The translations under genes and the position numbers were made by a program. Positions 12,960 through 19,561 of a stretch of DNA of 19,561 nucleotides are shown here, in pieces. A model generated the notes under the pieces. The model was given only the letters and a program-made list of their open reading frames with translations, was not told the DNA's origin and ran no database searches. Source of the DNA: CAZKRU01 sp964555235 (lineage in GTDB: Bacteria > Verrucomicrobiota > Verrucomicrobiia > Methylacidiphilales > CAMAQI01). Location of the stretch: contig CAZKRU010000076.1 in NCBI GenBank assembly GCA_964555235.1, forward strand, positions 1-19,561, given 5' to 3'. Within the stretch, counting starts at the first letter, position 1. Every line of letters begins with the position of its first letter.

Positions 12960-15299
12960 TTAGAATTTGATGCTGCTGGACAGAATCATCATTCGGCCCG
13001 TTCCAGGAATGGCATGTCCACCCCCGACGCGATCGATATACTCCGTGTCCCAGAGATTCTGAATGTTGAAACGCACATCCATGTGATCGTTCACTTTATA
13101 AGAGAACAATAAATCCTGCAGCCAATATCCATCCACCGAGTTGGTGTTAATATTATTCGCGTAACGTTTATCAATAAACTGAACCCCGGTTCCAATTTCC
13201 AGATGGAAGGGGAGCATATACGTCGTCCAGATACTGGCCGTTTGTTGCGGCGTATTCGAAAGCGTGTGACCCTCCTCAGGAATTCCTGCCACGCCATTAT
13301 AAGTGGTGACCGTTTTCGATTTCGTGATCGCGCTATCCATAATGGTATATCCACCAAAGGCTTTCCATGCCTTGGTGAGGCTCCCAGCGACACCTAATTC
13401 AATTCCTTCCACTTGGACTTCGCCGGTGGTCGAGACTTCAGCGGTTACAGGATCCGTCGTTCGAAAATTGCTTTTGGTCGTGCGAAAGAGCGCTCCACTC
13501 AGAGATAATTTTTCATCCAAAAGATCCCACTTGGTTCCCAACTCAAAGCTTTCGCTGGTCTCAGGCTCCAAGGCCACCGTGCTCGTTGCTAATGTCAATC
13601 CCTCCGCAGAAGGATTGAACGAAGTTCCATAACCAAAGTAGATGCTTCCATACGGGACCGGCTTATACGTCAACCCTGTTTTCCACGTCGGCTCCAGATC
13701 CGCTCGTTCAAACTTGGTCATCGAAGTGTCAGCGGCGACCTGATCATAATGGGTTTCAAAATAATCCCCACGCGCTCCCAAGGTCAGAATCCATTGTTCC
13801 GTGAGCTTGATCGTATCAAAAACCGAAACCCCCACGGAATCCGAAATCGCTCGATTATTTGCGCCCGTTCGACTCACAGGTCCTGTGGATCGGTCATAAG
13901 GGTTAGGACTGTAAGTATCTCCCAGCAATGCCTGAAAGTTCGTGGTGCCAATCCGAAACAGCGTTGGAGCAGACCGCGCGTAATTGATCTCACTCTCATA
14001 GCTGTATTCAATACTCGAAACCATTGAATGAGGGACTTTCCAAGTCTCAAATTCGGTCAGTAAGTTCGTCTGATTGGCAATCACCTGATCAATCTGATCG
14101 CGCGACTGGATTTGACGATTGACTCCGATCGGTCGTGCGCCATTCGCCGCAACGGTATTTGCCTGAAAACGGGGCGCAGAGATTACAGAATCCCGATAGG
14201 TCCGCCCATACCGTGTTTGATTTTCCAATTTGACGTTGTCCGTAAAATCGTGCTCGAGCTTCATTCCATAAATATCATTGCTGATATCTTCGTAGTCCCG
14301 ATTTGCCAGACCAAAGAAGGTGCTGTAAGGAACCGGAGCCACTCGACCCAACGCGTCGCCTCCTCCATAAACCGCCGCATTGGCGGTCGTGGCAACAAAC
14401 GGCAATCCATAAGAAGGAAGATTTTTTTCCTCAAGATGCAAGTAACTTAACGTTGCTCGTGTCGGTGTTCCGAGCCCGAAAGCCAGCACCGGCGCGACCG
14501 CCCAACGTTCATCACTCACGTAGTCTCGACCGGAGTAATCCTGACTGTGGAAAAGTCCGTTCAGCCGAAATGCCGCAGGATTCTCTGAACCAATCAACGT
14601 CAGCGGGATTTTCTGATTCAAATCCACCGTCGTGCGATAGTATTCATTCGTTCCGTAAGCAACATCGCCATCATAGAAGTTTTCCAGCTTGGGCGTTTTG
14701 CTTACCATATTGATCGAGCCCCCGGTTGAACCGCGTCCAGTGTAAGCAGAGGCAGGCCCTTTGGAAACTTCCACCTGCTCGAGATTAAACGGATCGCGAG
14801 TGTAACCGCCAATATCACGAACCCCATCGACAAACATATCGGTTCGCGCGCTGAATCCACGAACGGAAAGCTGATCCCCTGCCGGAACGCCTCCCTCTCC
14901 CGCCTGGACACTGATTCCCGGTACATTGCGCAAAACATCCCGAAGCGTTGCCGTTCCTTGATCCTTGATCACCGACTGCGGAATGACCGTGACCGTTTGA
15001 GGGGTGTCGCGTAACGATTCTGTATATTTCGAAGAAGACACCCTGGTCGGTTGGTAGGAATTCGGATCTTCCTTTGCCGTAACGACCACTTCGGGAAGAT
15101 CGGTTTGAGTAGTAACTGGTTTTTGAACGGGTTTCGGCTTTTTTCCCGTTTCGGTAGCGGCGGGGCTATTGGTGCTCTGCGCTGAAACACTTCCGACCAT
15201 CATGAGTGCATTCACCAATTTCAAGAGGGAGGCAGCCTTGGAGCGACTCCGATTTTGTCGGACTTTTTTCGCGTTCAGTTCGTTGCGGTTCTCGTTCAT
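12960..15299 (-). CDS. TonB-dependent siderophore receptor (Fiu/PiuA-like)
   Basis: A 779-residue outer-membrane receptor. After a long basic n-region and a signal peptide (cleavage near SVSA/Q, residue 40) comes a TonB box, LPEVVVTA (68-75). The plug domain (about 85-205) has DTPQTVTVIPQSVIKDQ, LRDVLRNVPGISVQAGEGG, SVRGFSARTDMFVDGVRD and VEVSKGPASAYTGRGSTGGSINMVSK. The remainder is a 22-strand barrel pattern ending NLWDTEYIDRVGGGHAIPGTGRMMILSSSIKF, with the family's C-terminal aromatic. The RGFSxRxDxFVDGVRD string and the downstream piuC point to catecholate or related ferric siderophores, as for Fiu and PiuA; the ligand is inferred. The start ATG has AGGA about 11 nt upstream. It heads the seven-gene operon. 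Confidence 0.95.
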   Translation of the reverse strand: MNENRNELNAKKVRQNRSRSKAASLLKLVNALMMVGSVSAQSTNSPAATETGKKPKPVQKPVTTQTDLPEVVVTAKEDPNSYQPTRVSSSKYTESLRDTPQTVTVIPQSVIKDQGTATLRDVLRNVPGISVQAGEGGVPAGDQLSVRGFSARTDMFVDGVRDIGGYTRDPFNLEQVEVSKGPASAYTGRGSTGGSINMVSKTPKLENFYDGDVAYGTNEYYRTTVDLNQKIPLTLIGSENPAAFRLNGLFHSQDYSGRDYVSDERWAVAPVLAFGLGTPTRATLSYLHLEEKNLPSYGLPFVATTANAAVYGGGDALGRVAPVPYSTFFGLANRDYEDISNDIYGMKLEHDFTDNVKLENQTRYGRTYRDSVISAPRFQANTVAANGARPIGVNRQIQSRDQIDQVIANQTNLLTEFETWKVPHSMVSSIEYSYESEINYARSAPTLFRIGTTNFQALLGDTYSPNPYDRSTGPVSRTGANNRAISDSVGVSVFDTIKLTEQWILTLGARGDYFETHYDQVAADTSMTKFERADLEPTWKTGLTYKPVPYGSIYFGYGTSFNPSAEGLTLATSTVALEPETSESFELGTKWDLLDEKLSLSGALFRTTKSNFRTTDPVTAEVSTTGEVQVEGIELGVAGSLTKAWKAFGGYTIMDSAITKSKTVTTYNGVAGIPEEGHTLSNTPQQTASIWTTYMLPFHLEIGTGVQFIDKRYANNINTNSVDGYWLQDLLFSYKVNDHMDVRFNIQNLWDTEYIDRVGGGHAIPGTGRMMILSSSIKF

Positions 15300-15552
15300 A
15301 AGAGTCGTATCCTAACAACTCTTCCAAAACTCCGCTAACGGACGCTTGCTAATTTTTAATGGCAGATTGCGTTTGCCTGTTCCACCAAAAAGTACAAAAG
15401 CCGCACAACGAGAGTTTTTTTAATGGCTTGTGGAACTGAAATCTGTCTCCATCTGCGAAAATCTGTGAATTCAACCCGCAGGATTTTTTATCCGCAGATT
15501 CACTCCGATTTTCACAGATTGCACATGGCGGGAATATATTTGATGATGAGAG
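15300..15552. other. Intergenic region upstream of the siderophore receptor, with phrase-like repeats
   Basis: This 253-bp gap must contain the promoter of the iron operon. I found no convincing Fur box. The nearest dyad is an 18-bp imperfect one, TGCTAATTTTTAATGGCA (15347-15364), with 5 of 9 pairs. Further away, 15441-15520 contains short near-repeats (ATCTGTC, ATCTGCGAAA, ATCTGTGAA, CCGCAGATT). It includes a perfect 10-bp inverted pair AATCTGTGAA (15460-15469) and TTCACAGATT (15511-15520). The style matches widespread noncoding ATCTGTGNAATCTG strings in related genomes. Confidence 0.5.
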
Positions 15553-16068
15553 TCAAACGACCTCCTTCAAAAAGTCCTCTGGCTTTTCAACACTGAGCAA
15601 GAGCGGTGCCCCCTTCTTTCTCGGCAAATAGGCCACCCGTTTCCGATCCGTCAGAAAAATCAGCGCGCGCGATCCATTCCGCAATAAGTACCAACCCGAT
15701 TGATAATCGAACAATCCCGTCCCCATGAGCTTCATCACCGGACGAAACTCCAAGGCTTCGGTAAGATCGAGGATTGCTGCCGATTTTCCCTCGAATTCCG
15801 TTTTCAGAATCTCCGTCCCCCAGAGATCCCCACGGATTTTAAGTCGATCTGATTCAACAACGAACTCCACGTCACGAGAGCGGTCTGCCCATTGGATTGC
15901 TTTTGCCACCAGGATCAGAATTCCCAGATGAATCACCAATGAGGAGACCGACTCAGTCGCCGCAAACGCAATTCCGATCAGAAGCCCCCCGAGCGCTGCC
16001 ACTCCCCACAGCAGACGCTCCGGTTTGGCCTCTGGATTCACGGTCAGACGATAGCACATCGAGTTCAT
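15553..16068 (-). CDS. Membrane-anchored bacterial PH-domain protein (bPH_5-like)
   Basis: A 171-residue protein with two adjacent hydrophobic segments (LLWGVAALGGLLIGIAFAAT and SLVIHLGILILVAKAI). A C-terminal bacterial pleckstrin-homology-like domain follows: VEFVVESDRLKI, TEILKTEFEG, MGTGLFDYQSGWYLLRNGSRALIFLTDRKRVAYLPRKKG, then LLLSVEKPEDFLKEV. The GTGLxxYxxGWxxLxNGxxALxFxTDR string is typical of the bPH_5 family; its role is unknown. The start ATG shares ATGA with the SPFH stop and has GGAGGT just upstream, indicating translational coupling. It therefore shares the riboswitch leader of the SPFH gene. Confidence 0.85.
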   Translation of the reverse strand: MNSMCYRLTVNPEAKPERLLWGVAALGGLLIGIAFAATESVSSLVIHLGILILVAKAIQWADRSRDVEFVVESDRLKIRGDLWGTEILKTEFEGKSAAILDLTEALEFRPVMKLMGTGLFDYQSGWYLLRNGSRALIFLTDRKRVAYLPRKKGAPLLLSVEKPEDFLKEVV

Positions 16069-17873
16069 ACCACCTCCGGAGTTTTGGGTTGTGTCACCTC
16101 ACTTTTTTTCGGATGCATCAACATTCCGAGCATTCCATCCACGAGACCTCGTCCCTCTCCCCCTGCGACAAGCACATCCGGCATGATCCGCACATTCCGT
16201 TCACCAATGGTCTGCATGATATGAGTCAGCGTATACGGAACCGCTCCCAGCGACTCGACTCCGAGACGATACGCTTCGGCTTTGGCCGCACCGGTCGAAC
16301 GAATCGCTTCGGATTCTCCCAGCGCACGAAGTCGCGTTGATTCCGCCTGCCCGTTCGCCTGCTGAACATCCGACTGCGCCTGGAGTTCCGCAATCCGGAC
16401 TCCCTGCTCCGATCGCACCAACTCTTGTTGAATATCCGCAATCGCGGTTTCACGCACCAACTGTTGTCGTTGGCGTTGCGCCTGTTCCTGCACCGTAAAG
16501 GTCTGTTGCTCTTCTTCCGCAATTTTACGATCGGTCTGCGTCTTCATGAGCTCCGCCGGAGGATTAATATCTCCAATCAGTGTATCGATTGCCTGCACAT
16601 CATACGCATCCAATGCCGCACGAATATGCGAAGCCGCCTCATGTTGACGCTCACTGCGGGAGCGCAAGAAATCGAGCACGGTGTTGTATTGTGCCGAATT
16701 CCGGAAATAGTTTCCGACAATCGGTTGCAGGACGTGATCGACCAGATTTTGCATCGATCCCGCACGCGAGATCACCTTCGGCGCATCCGTTGCCCCGACG
16801 TGAATGATCTGCGACACATCGAGATTGAACGCAAACCCGTCCTTGGAACGAACCGTGATCGAATTGAGTTTTGCATCATAATGATGTGCCTCTGTTCGAT
16901 TGGCCCAATTCAAGACGATGTTTGTCGTCGGAACCAATTCAACTTTCATGATCCGCGCGTTGAGGGGATGTTTTCCCGGATAGAGCGGCGTCACCCAGAC
17001 TCCTTTGTGACCTGGCAGGACGAGATCGCCATGTTTGAACTCCACGCCGCTGACATCTTCGTGAGCCAATCCAACATACGAGATGACCACACCGACATAA
17101 CCAATCGGCACTTCCACCATTGGTACCGGCTCCACCCGAACAAACCACGGATTCAAATTCCAGGTTCCGGAGAGGAGGATCTGTTCTTGAAGTCCACGAC
17201 GTCCCCCGTTCTCAATAAATCCCTGACCATTTTGGAAGTTTTCATGCCCCGGCACCACCGGTCCGGCGATTTCTCCAGCCTCGATGGAAATCCCATCTAA
17301 CGTCGTAACGACCCCAACCTGATCCGGCAAAATCTCGTGAACGCGAAGATCCATCGTGATCATTCCGTTGTGCTCCGCATTTGCCGAAGTCACGATGCTA
17401 AAGAGCGCCGTATTGATCCGGTACGTTCCCGCCGTTAATACTTCAAGTTGACGGCCTTTTTCCCCGCCATTTTTCAAGAATTTACGGGCATCCTGGAAAT
17501 GATCCGACTCCACGACGCGACCGAGGATCCGCTCCTGCGGAATCTGAGCACCTCCTTCCGCCACAACGAGTCCAATCTCTCCGGCGGAAATCACGACGAC
17601 CGGAATTTTTTCAATCCGATACATCCAGCTCCAATAACCAAAATGAAGCCCCGGCGCGAGTAAGTCGGCCTGCACTCCCGCCTCACCCTCCAACGCAATT
17701 AATGCGCCGGCAGGAAGCGAGCTTGACGAAATGCGCTTCACCACCAATCCGGATTGGAATTCACGAATATAGACCGGCCCCAACCACCATCCCATGGTGA
17801 GAAAGAGGAACGATAGAATAATTCCCGCCTGAATCAGGAAGGGCATTTCACGAAACAATTGCAACAAGGACAT
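16065..17873 (-). CDS. SPFH/flotillin-type membrane protein with tandem N-terminal modules
   Basis: This 602-residue protein has one N-terminal membrane helix (about 12-36) and no cleavable signal. Residues 42-319 form four related modules. Each opens with G-x-VV and closes with a G-x-x-G-(x)Q-x-x-x-L-x-(P/S)-G pattern before an N/V-rich strand: GEAGVQADLLAPG 63-75, GEKGRQLEVLTAG 137-149, GRRGLQEQILLSG 224-236, GHKGVWVTPLYPG 288-300. An SPFH/Band-7 domain follows (about 335-450, with SKDGFAFNLDVSQIIHV and VDHVLQPIVGNYFRNSAQ). After it comes a Gln/Ala/Glu-rich coiled coil (about 450-535) and a Gly-rich tail, as in flotillins. Such proteins scaffold membrane microdomains. GGAG is 5 nt before the ATG. 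A c-di-AMP-type riboswitch lies in the leader. Confidence 0.92.
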   Translation of the reverse strand: MSLLQLFREMPFLIQAGIILSFLFLTMGWWLGPVYIREFQSGLVVKRISSSSLPAGALIALEGEAGVQADLLAPGLHFGYWSWMYRIEKIPVVVISAGEIGLVVAEGGAQIPQERILGRVVESDHFQDARKFLKNGGEKGRQLEVLTAGTYRINTALFSIVTSANAEHNGMITMDLRVHEILPDQVGVVTTLDGISIEAGEIAGPVVPGHENFQNGQGFIENGGRRGLQEQILLSGTWNLNPWFVRVEPVPMVEVPIGYVGVVISYVGLAHEDVSGVEFKHGDLVLPGHKGVWVTPLYPGKHPLNARIMKVELVPTTNIVLNWANRTEAHHYDAKLNSITVRSKDGFAFNLDVSQIIHVGATDAPKVISRAGSMQNLVDHVLQPIVGNYFRNSAQYNTVLDFLRSRSERQHEAASHIRAALDAYDVQAIDTLIGDINPPAELMKTQTDRKIAEEEQQTFTVQEQAQRQRQQLVRETAIADIQQELVRSEQGVRIAELQAQSDVQQANGQAESTRLRALGESEAIRSTGAAKAEAYRLGVESLGAVPYTLTHIMQTIGERNVRIMPDVLVAGGEGRGLVDGMLGMLMHPKKSEVTQPKTPEVV

Positions 17874-17892
17874 ACGAACTCCACGGTTGTGG

Positions 17893-17923
17893 GTGAGCCG
17901 CTTCGTCCTGTGAAGGCACGACG
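17893..17923 (-). promoter_or_regulatory. Leader hairpin upstream of the SPFH start
   Basis: On the minus strand GCCG-TCGT-G-CC can pair with GG-ACGA-AG-CGGC around a short loop. Nearer the gene, CCAC-AACC-GTGG (17879-17890) forms a small stem whose 3' arm includes the first Gs of the GGAG Shine-Dalgarno. Either could serve as expression platform for the riboswitch. No U-rich intrinsic terminator is visible. The folding is by eye. Confidence 0.35.
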
Positions 17924-17952
17924 GCGCCCGGTTTTTTACGGGGAGATTTGCA

Positions 17953-17962
17953 CGACCGGTCG
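17953..17962. promoter_or_regulatory. 10-bp palindrome CGACCGGTCG
   Basis: This is the same core as the 12-bp dyad at 7240-7251. It lies between the riboswitch aptamer and the SPFH gene, where it may simply be an RNA stem. Confidence 0.2.
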
Positions 17963-17964
17963 GT

Positions 17965-18135
17965 CTGCGGGATCGCCCTTCCAGTTGCCGACGAGGTTAG
18001 CTGACGGGCTCGGCCTTGGAAGTGGCCGGGGAAGCCGGTTACCCGGATCCCTTTGCCCCCTCCGGAGTTGCCTCCGGAATTTGGGTCCCCCGCATCGATC
18101 CCCAGGAAGGAGGATCAGTTTAGGCTGCGTTTACC
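17965..18135 (-). ncRNA. ydaO/yuaA-type (c-di-AMP) riboswitch upstream of the SPFH operon
   Basis: The minus-strand leader carries the hallmark CCCGTCAGCTAACCTCG near its 3' side (core complement at 17992-18003), followed by a GGC. On its 5' side it has AAACGC (18127-18132) and GGGGGACCCA (18082-18091). These are the most conserved strings of the ydaO aptamer as I know it from Streptomyces and Bacillus. A 7-bp hairpin with a GCAA tetraloop (18061-18078) sits between them. CCTTCC (18105-18110) can pair with GGAAGG (17977-17982) to close the fold. ydaO riboswitches bind cyclic di-AMP and usually switch genes off. A TTGACA (complement 18163-18168) upstream may be a -35 element, but no good -10 was found. 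About 90 nt separate the aptamer from the SPFH start. The gene-free stretch 17874-18209 is thus explained. Confidence 0.88.
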
Positions 18136-18209
18136 ATTAAAAGATCGTCAAGATCCGGAGATTGTCAAACGACCACCCCGCAAGTGGCTGATGATGAGGT
18201 GAATTGAGT

Positions 18210-19184
18210 TTAAAGCTTTCGCTTAAACCAGACCGTAATTCCAAGCGTTGAAATAATCGTAAGCCCAATGATGATCCAATACCCATTAATCCATTCCAAT
18301 TCCGGCATGATTTTGAAATTCATTCCGTACCAACTCGCGATCACCGTCGCCGGGGTTGTGATGACGGTTACAAAGGTCAATGCCTTGATGACTTCGTTCG
18401 AGTCGTTCGCCGCCTTATTCAAAAAGACATCCATCGAGAGCATCAACTGTTCCGTGTAGTTCGACGCCGTCTCTTCGATGCGGAGAAGATTGTCGTAGAC
18501 GTCTCGAAAATAAGGATAAAGCGATGGTCGGACGATTTTAAATTCCCCATGCACAATCCGATTAATCACCTCCCGTTGAGGCCTGACGATTTGCCTCAAC
18601 CCTGAAACATCCTTCTTCATCGTAATGAACTCTTCCATGATTTCTCGATGTCTCATGGTCGATTTTGTAGAAAAGATCAACTCTTCCATTTCCTGAATTT
18701 CTTCCGTCAATTCCGCCGTCACCGGCTGATAATTATCGACCATCAAATCAATAATCTGGTGCATGAGTCGATCAGGAAACTTCGCCGCCTGCTGATGGTT
18801 TTTCTGAATCCGCTCCATCGTCGTCTGCAAACTGCGCAACGGCACCGTATGATGCGTGACTAAAAATTCCTTTCCTAAAAAGAAATCGAGCTCAGAGGTC
18901 TGAAATTTATCTTTTCGCGAAAAATCAACCGCGTGCATGACGAGAAAGAGATAATCTTCGTAATCCTCAATCTTCGGGAGATGACTCACCGCCAGACAAT
19001 CTTCAATCGCCAAGGGGTGAAAATTAAAAACCTCTTCGAGAATCAATTTTGACTCCTGCGGAGTCGGCTCAAAGAGATCGACCCAAATATGCAATCCTTT
19101 GTCCGAACGCACAATCTTCAGGGCATCGGGATCGACATTTTCCCCGATGACTTTCCCCTCGCTAAATACAAAGGAGCGAATCAC
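18210..19184 (-). CDS. corA: CorA-family magnesium/cobalt channel
   Basis: The product is 324 residues from the GTG at 19184. An acidic soluble domain (VDPDALKIV, WVDLFEPTPQESKLILEEVFNFHPLAIEDCL, HLPKIEDYEDYLFLVMHAV) precedes long helices (ELTEEIQEMEELIF, MRHREIMEEFITMKKDVSGLRQIVRPQREVINRI). Then come the pore helix with LTFVTVITTPATVIASWYGMNF, whose GMN selectivity motif ends about 36 residues before the C terminus, and a second helix (WIIIGLTIISTLGITVWF) ending in KRKL. CorA pentamers pass Mg2+ and Co2+. The GTG is preferred because it gives the typical IRSFVFSEGKV N terminus. A TTG at 19202 would add six residues. The SPFH riboswitch begins about 75 bp downstream, so read-through is possible. 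Confidence 0.93.
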   Translation of the reverse strand: MIRSFVFSEGKVIGENVDPDALKIVRSDKGLHIWVDLFEPTPQESKLILEEVFNFHPLAIEDCLAVSHLPKIEDYEDYLFLVMHAVDFSRKDKFQTSELDFFLGKEFLVTHHTVPLRSLQTTMERIQKNHQQAAKFPDRLMHQIIDLMVDNYQPVTAELTEEIQEMEELIFSTKSTMRHREIMEEFITMKKDVSGLRQIVRPQREVINRIVHGEFKIVRPSLYPYFRDVYDNLLRIEETASNYTEQLMLSMDVFLNKAANDSNEVIKALTFVTVITTPATVIASWYGMNFKIMPELEWINGYWIIIGLTIISTLGITVWFKRKL

Positions 19185-19371
19185 CCCCCTGTTAAATCCC
19201 AAAAACGGTAAAAGATCAACCCGTAAAAATTCAGATGGCCTCTTTTTGTTTCAATCCTTTGAGGGATCCGCTCCCGCCCCCCCCAACCAAAAACTCCGTG
19301 TGAAATAAGACATTCCTCACACGAAGCTCCTGCCCGTGGAACGTGCCGGCACGGTAGTGAAGCAGATTCAT

Positions 19372-19399
19372 CTCTCGCCAAGCCCGCCAAGGCGCAAAG
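19372..19399. repeat. Intergenic phrase-like repeat, copy B
   Basis: Second copy of the 28-bp CTCTCGCCAAG-type repeat, with 22 of 28 ungapped matches to 983-1010. Its AAGGCGCAAAG ending is the commoner form that I know from other genomes. Confidence 0.6.
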
Positions 19400-19468
19400 C
19401 GTTTGGATTTCATTGGTCTCTAAAACAGAAAAAGACCATCCACTCGTAAAGGATTTTCCTGAAGAAAC

Positions 19469-19490
19469 CAGGAAGTGAGGAATTCAGGAA
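19469..19490. repeat. 22-bp intergenic repeat, copy 2 (AGGAA type)
   Basis: Eighteen of 22 positions match 5419-5440 without gaps, including CAGGAA at both ends. It is followed by the CGCGAAAC direct repeat. Confidence 0.55.
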
Positions 19491-19536
19491 TTTTGCCCGC
19501 GAAACACGCGAAACGTAAGAATCCCAAGTTGGAGGC

Positions 19537-19556
19537 GGGCTCCTTGGAGCCCTTTT
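19537..19556 (+). terminator. Terminator-like hairpin at the right edge
   Basis: GGGCTCC (19537-19543) pairs perfectly with GGAGCCC (19546-19552), followed by TTTT on the plus strand. No plus-strand gene ends near it in the window, so it may be a stray or a repeat rather than a working terminator. Confidence 0.4.
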
Positions 19557-19561
19557 CAGGA

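Larger units (their letters stand above)
19203..19561. other. Gene-free right end with phrase-like repeats
   Basis: No convincing gene is seen in these 359 bp. The region holds a 12-bp palindrome CGTGCCGGCACG (19342-19353), the 28-bp CTCTCGCCAAG-type repeat (19372-19399), the 22-bp AGGAA-type repeat (19469-19490), a GCGAAACACGCGAAAC stretch (19500-19515) and a terminator-like hairpin. The corA promoter should lie in its left part. A C-tract of nine is present at 19275-19283. Confidence 0.6.

Noticed and set aside
15347..15364. Candidate Fur box before the siderophore receptor
   Set aside because: Only 5 of 9 positions pair and it does not fit the GATAATGATAATCATTATC consensus.
16425..17300. 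Long plus-strand frame of 291 codons
   Set aside because: It lies antisense inside the SPFH gene, has no recognisable motif and a composition (many His, Arg, Ile) typical of a shadow frame.
18136..18168. Sigma70 promoter for the SPFH operon (TTGACA with TTTAAT)
   Set aside because: The spacer would be 21 bp, too long for a confident call. It is mentioned only as a possible -35 element.
19231..19413. Minus-strand frame of 60 codons upstream of corA
   Set aside because: Its beginning is encoded by the phrase-like repeat and it has no recognisable domain or ribosome binding site.

Overview
The window looks like a chromosomal segment of a Gram-negative bacterium, most likely from the PVC group (Verrucomicrobiota). 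Three things suggest this: the N-terminal half of an unusually large GreA-type factor whose architecture I know from Chlamydiae and Verrucomicrobia, a full outer-membrane/TonB apparatus, and many phrase-like intergenic repeats. The lineage is an inference from recognised sequence patterns; no database was consulted. Almost all genes lie on the minus strand.

Region 1 (1-5400): a partial GreA-like gene runs off the left edge. A self-contained REP-associated tyrosine transposase (RAYT) element follows, with 26-bp imperfect inverted ends and a 19-bp tandem repeat, inserted immediately 3' of recF. Upstream of recF are an outer-membrane beta-barrel gene and a secreted DUF4410-like gene. A PAP2 phosphatase is divergent from these and is followed by a hairpin.

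Region 2 (5400-8340): accessory material. It holds an addiction-module antitoxin whose RelE/ParE-type toxin survives only as a 27-residue stump ending in a repeat. Next comes a tight three-gene minus-strand cluster (small acidic protein, periplasmic rhodanese, small hypothetical). A gene-poor stretch follows, with a terminator-like hairpin and a 279-bp MITE-like element that has 34-bp terminal inverted repeats and a second, nested inverted repeat. A small lipoprotein and a DUF2237 gene close the region.

Region 3 (8337-15299): a seven-gene minus-strand iron-uptake operon. Its order is TonB-dependent siderophore receptor, PiuC/YbiX-type Fe(II) dioxygenase, TPR-like protein, PepSY-type inner-membrane protein, exbB, exbD, tonB. 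The last five genes overlap by 4 nt at each junction. The core resembles the piuA/piuC/piuB locus of Pseudomonas and fiu-ybiX of E. coli, with a dedicated TonB-ExbBD motor attached.

Region 4 (15300-18209): a large SPFH/flotillin-type membrane protein is translationally coupled to a bacterial PH-domain membrane protein. The 5' leader carries a strong match to the ydaO/yuaA (c-di-AMP) riboswitch. This is the most interesting unit in the window: an apparent second-messenger-controlled membrane-scaffold operon.

Region 5 (18210-19561): a CorA-type divalent-cation channel, then about 375 bp without a gene that contains copies of the phrase-like repeats and a terminator-like hairpin.
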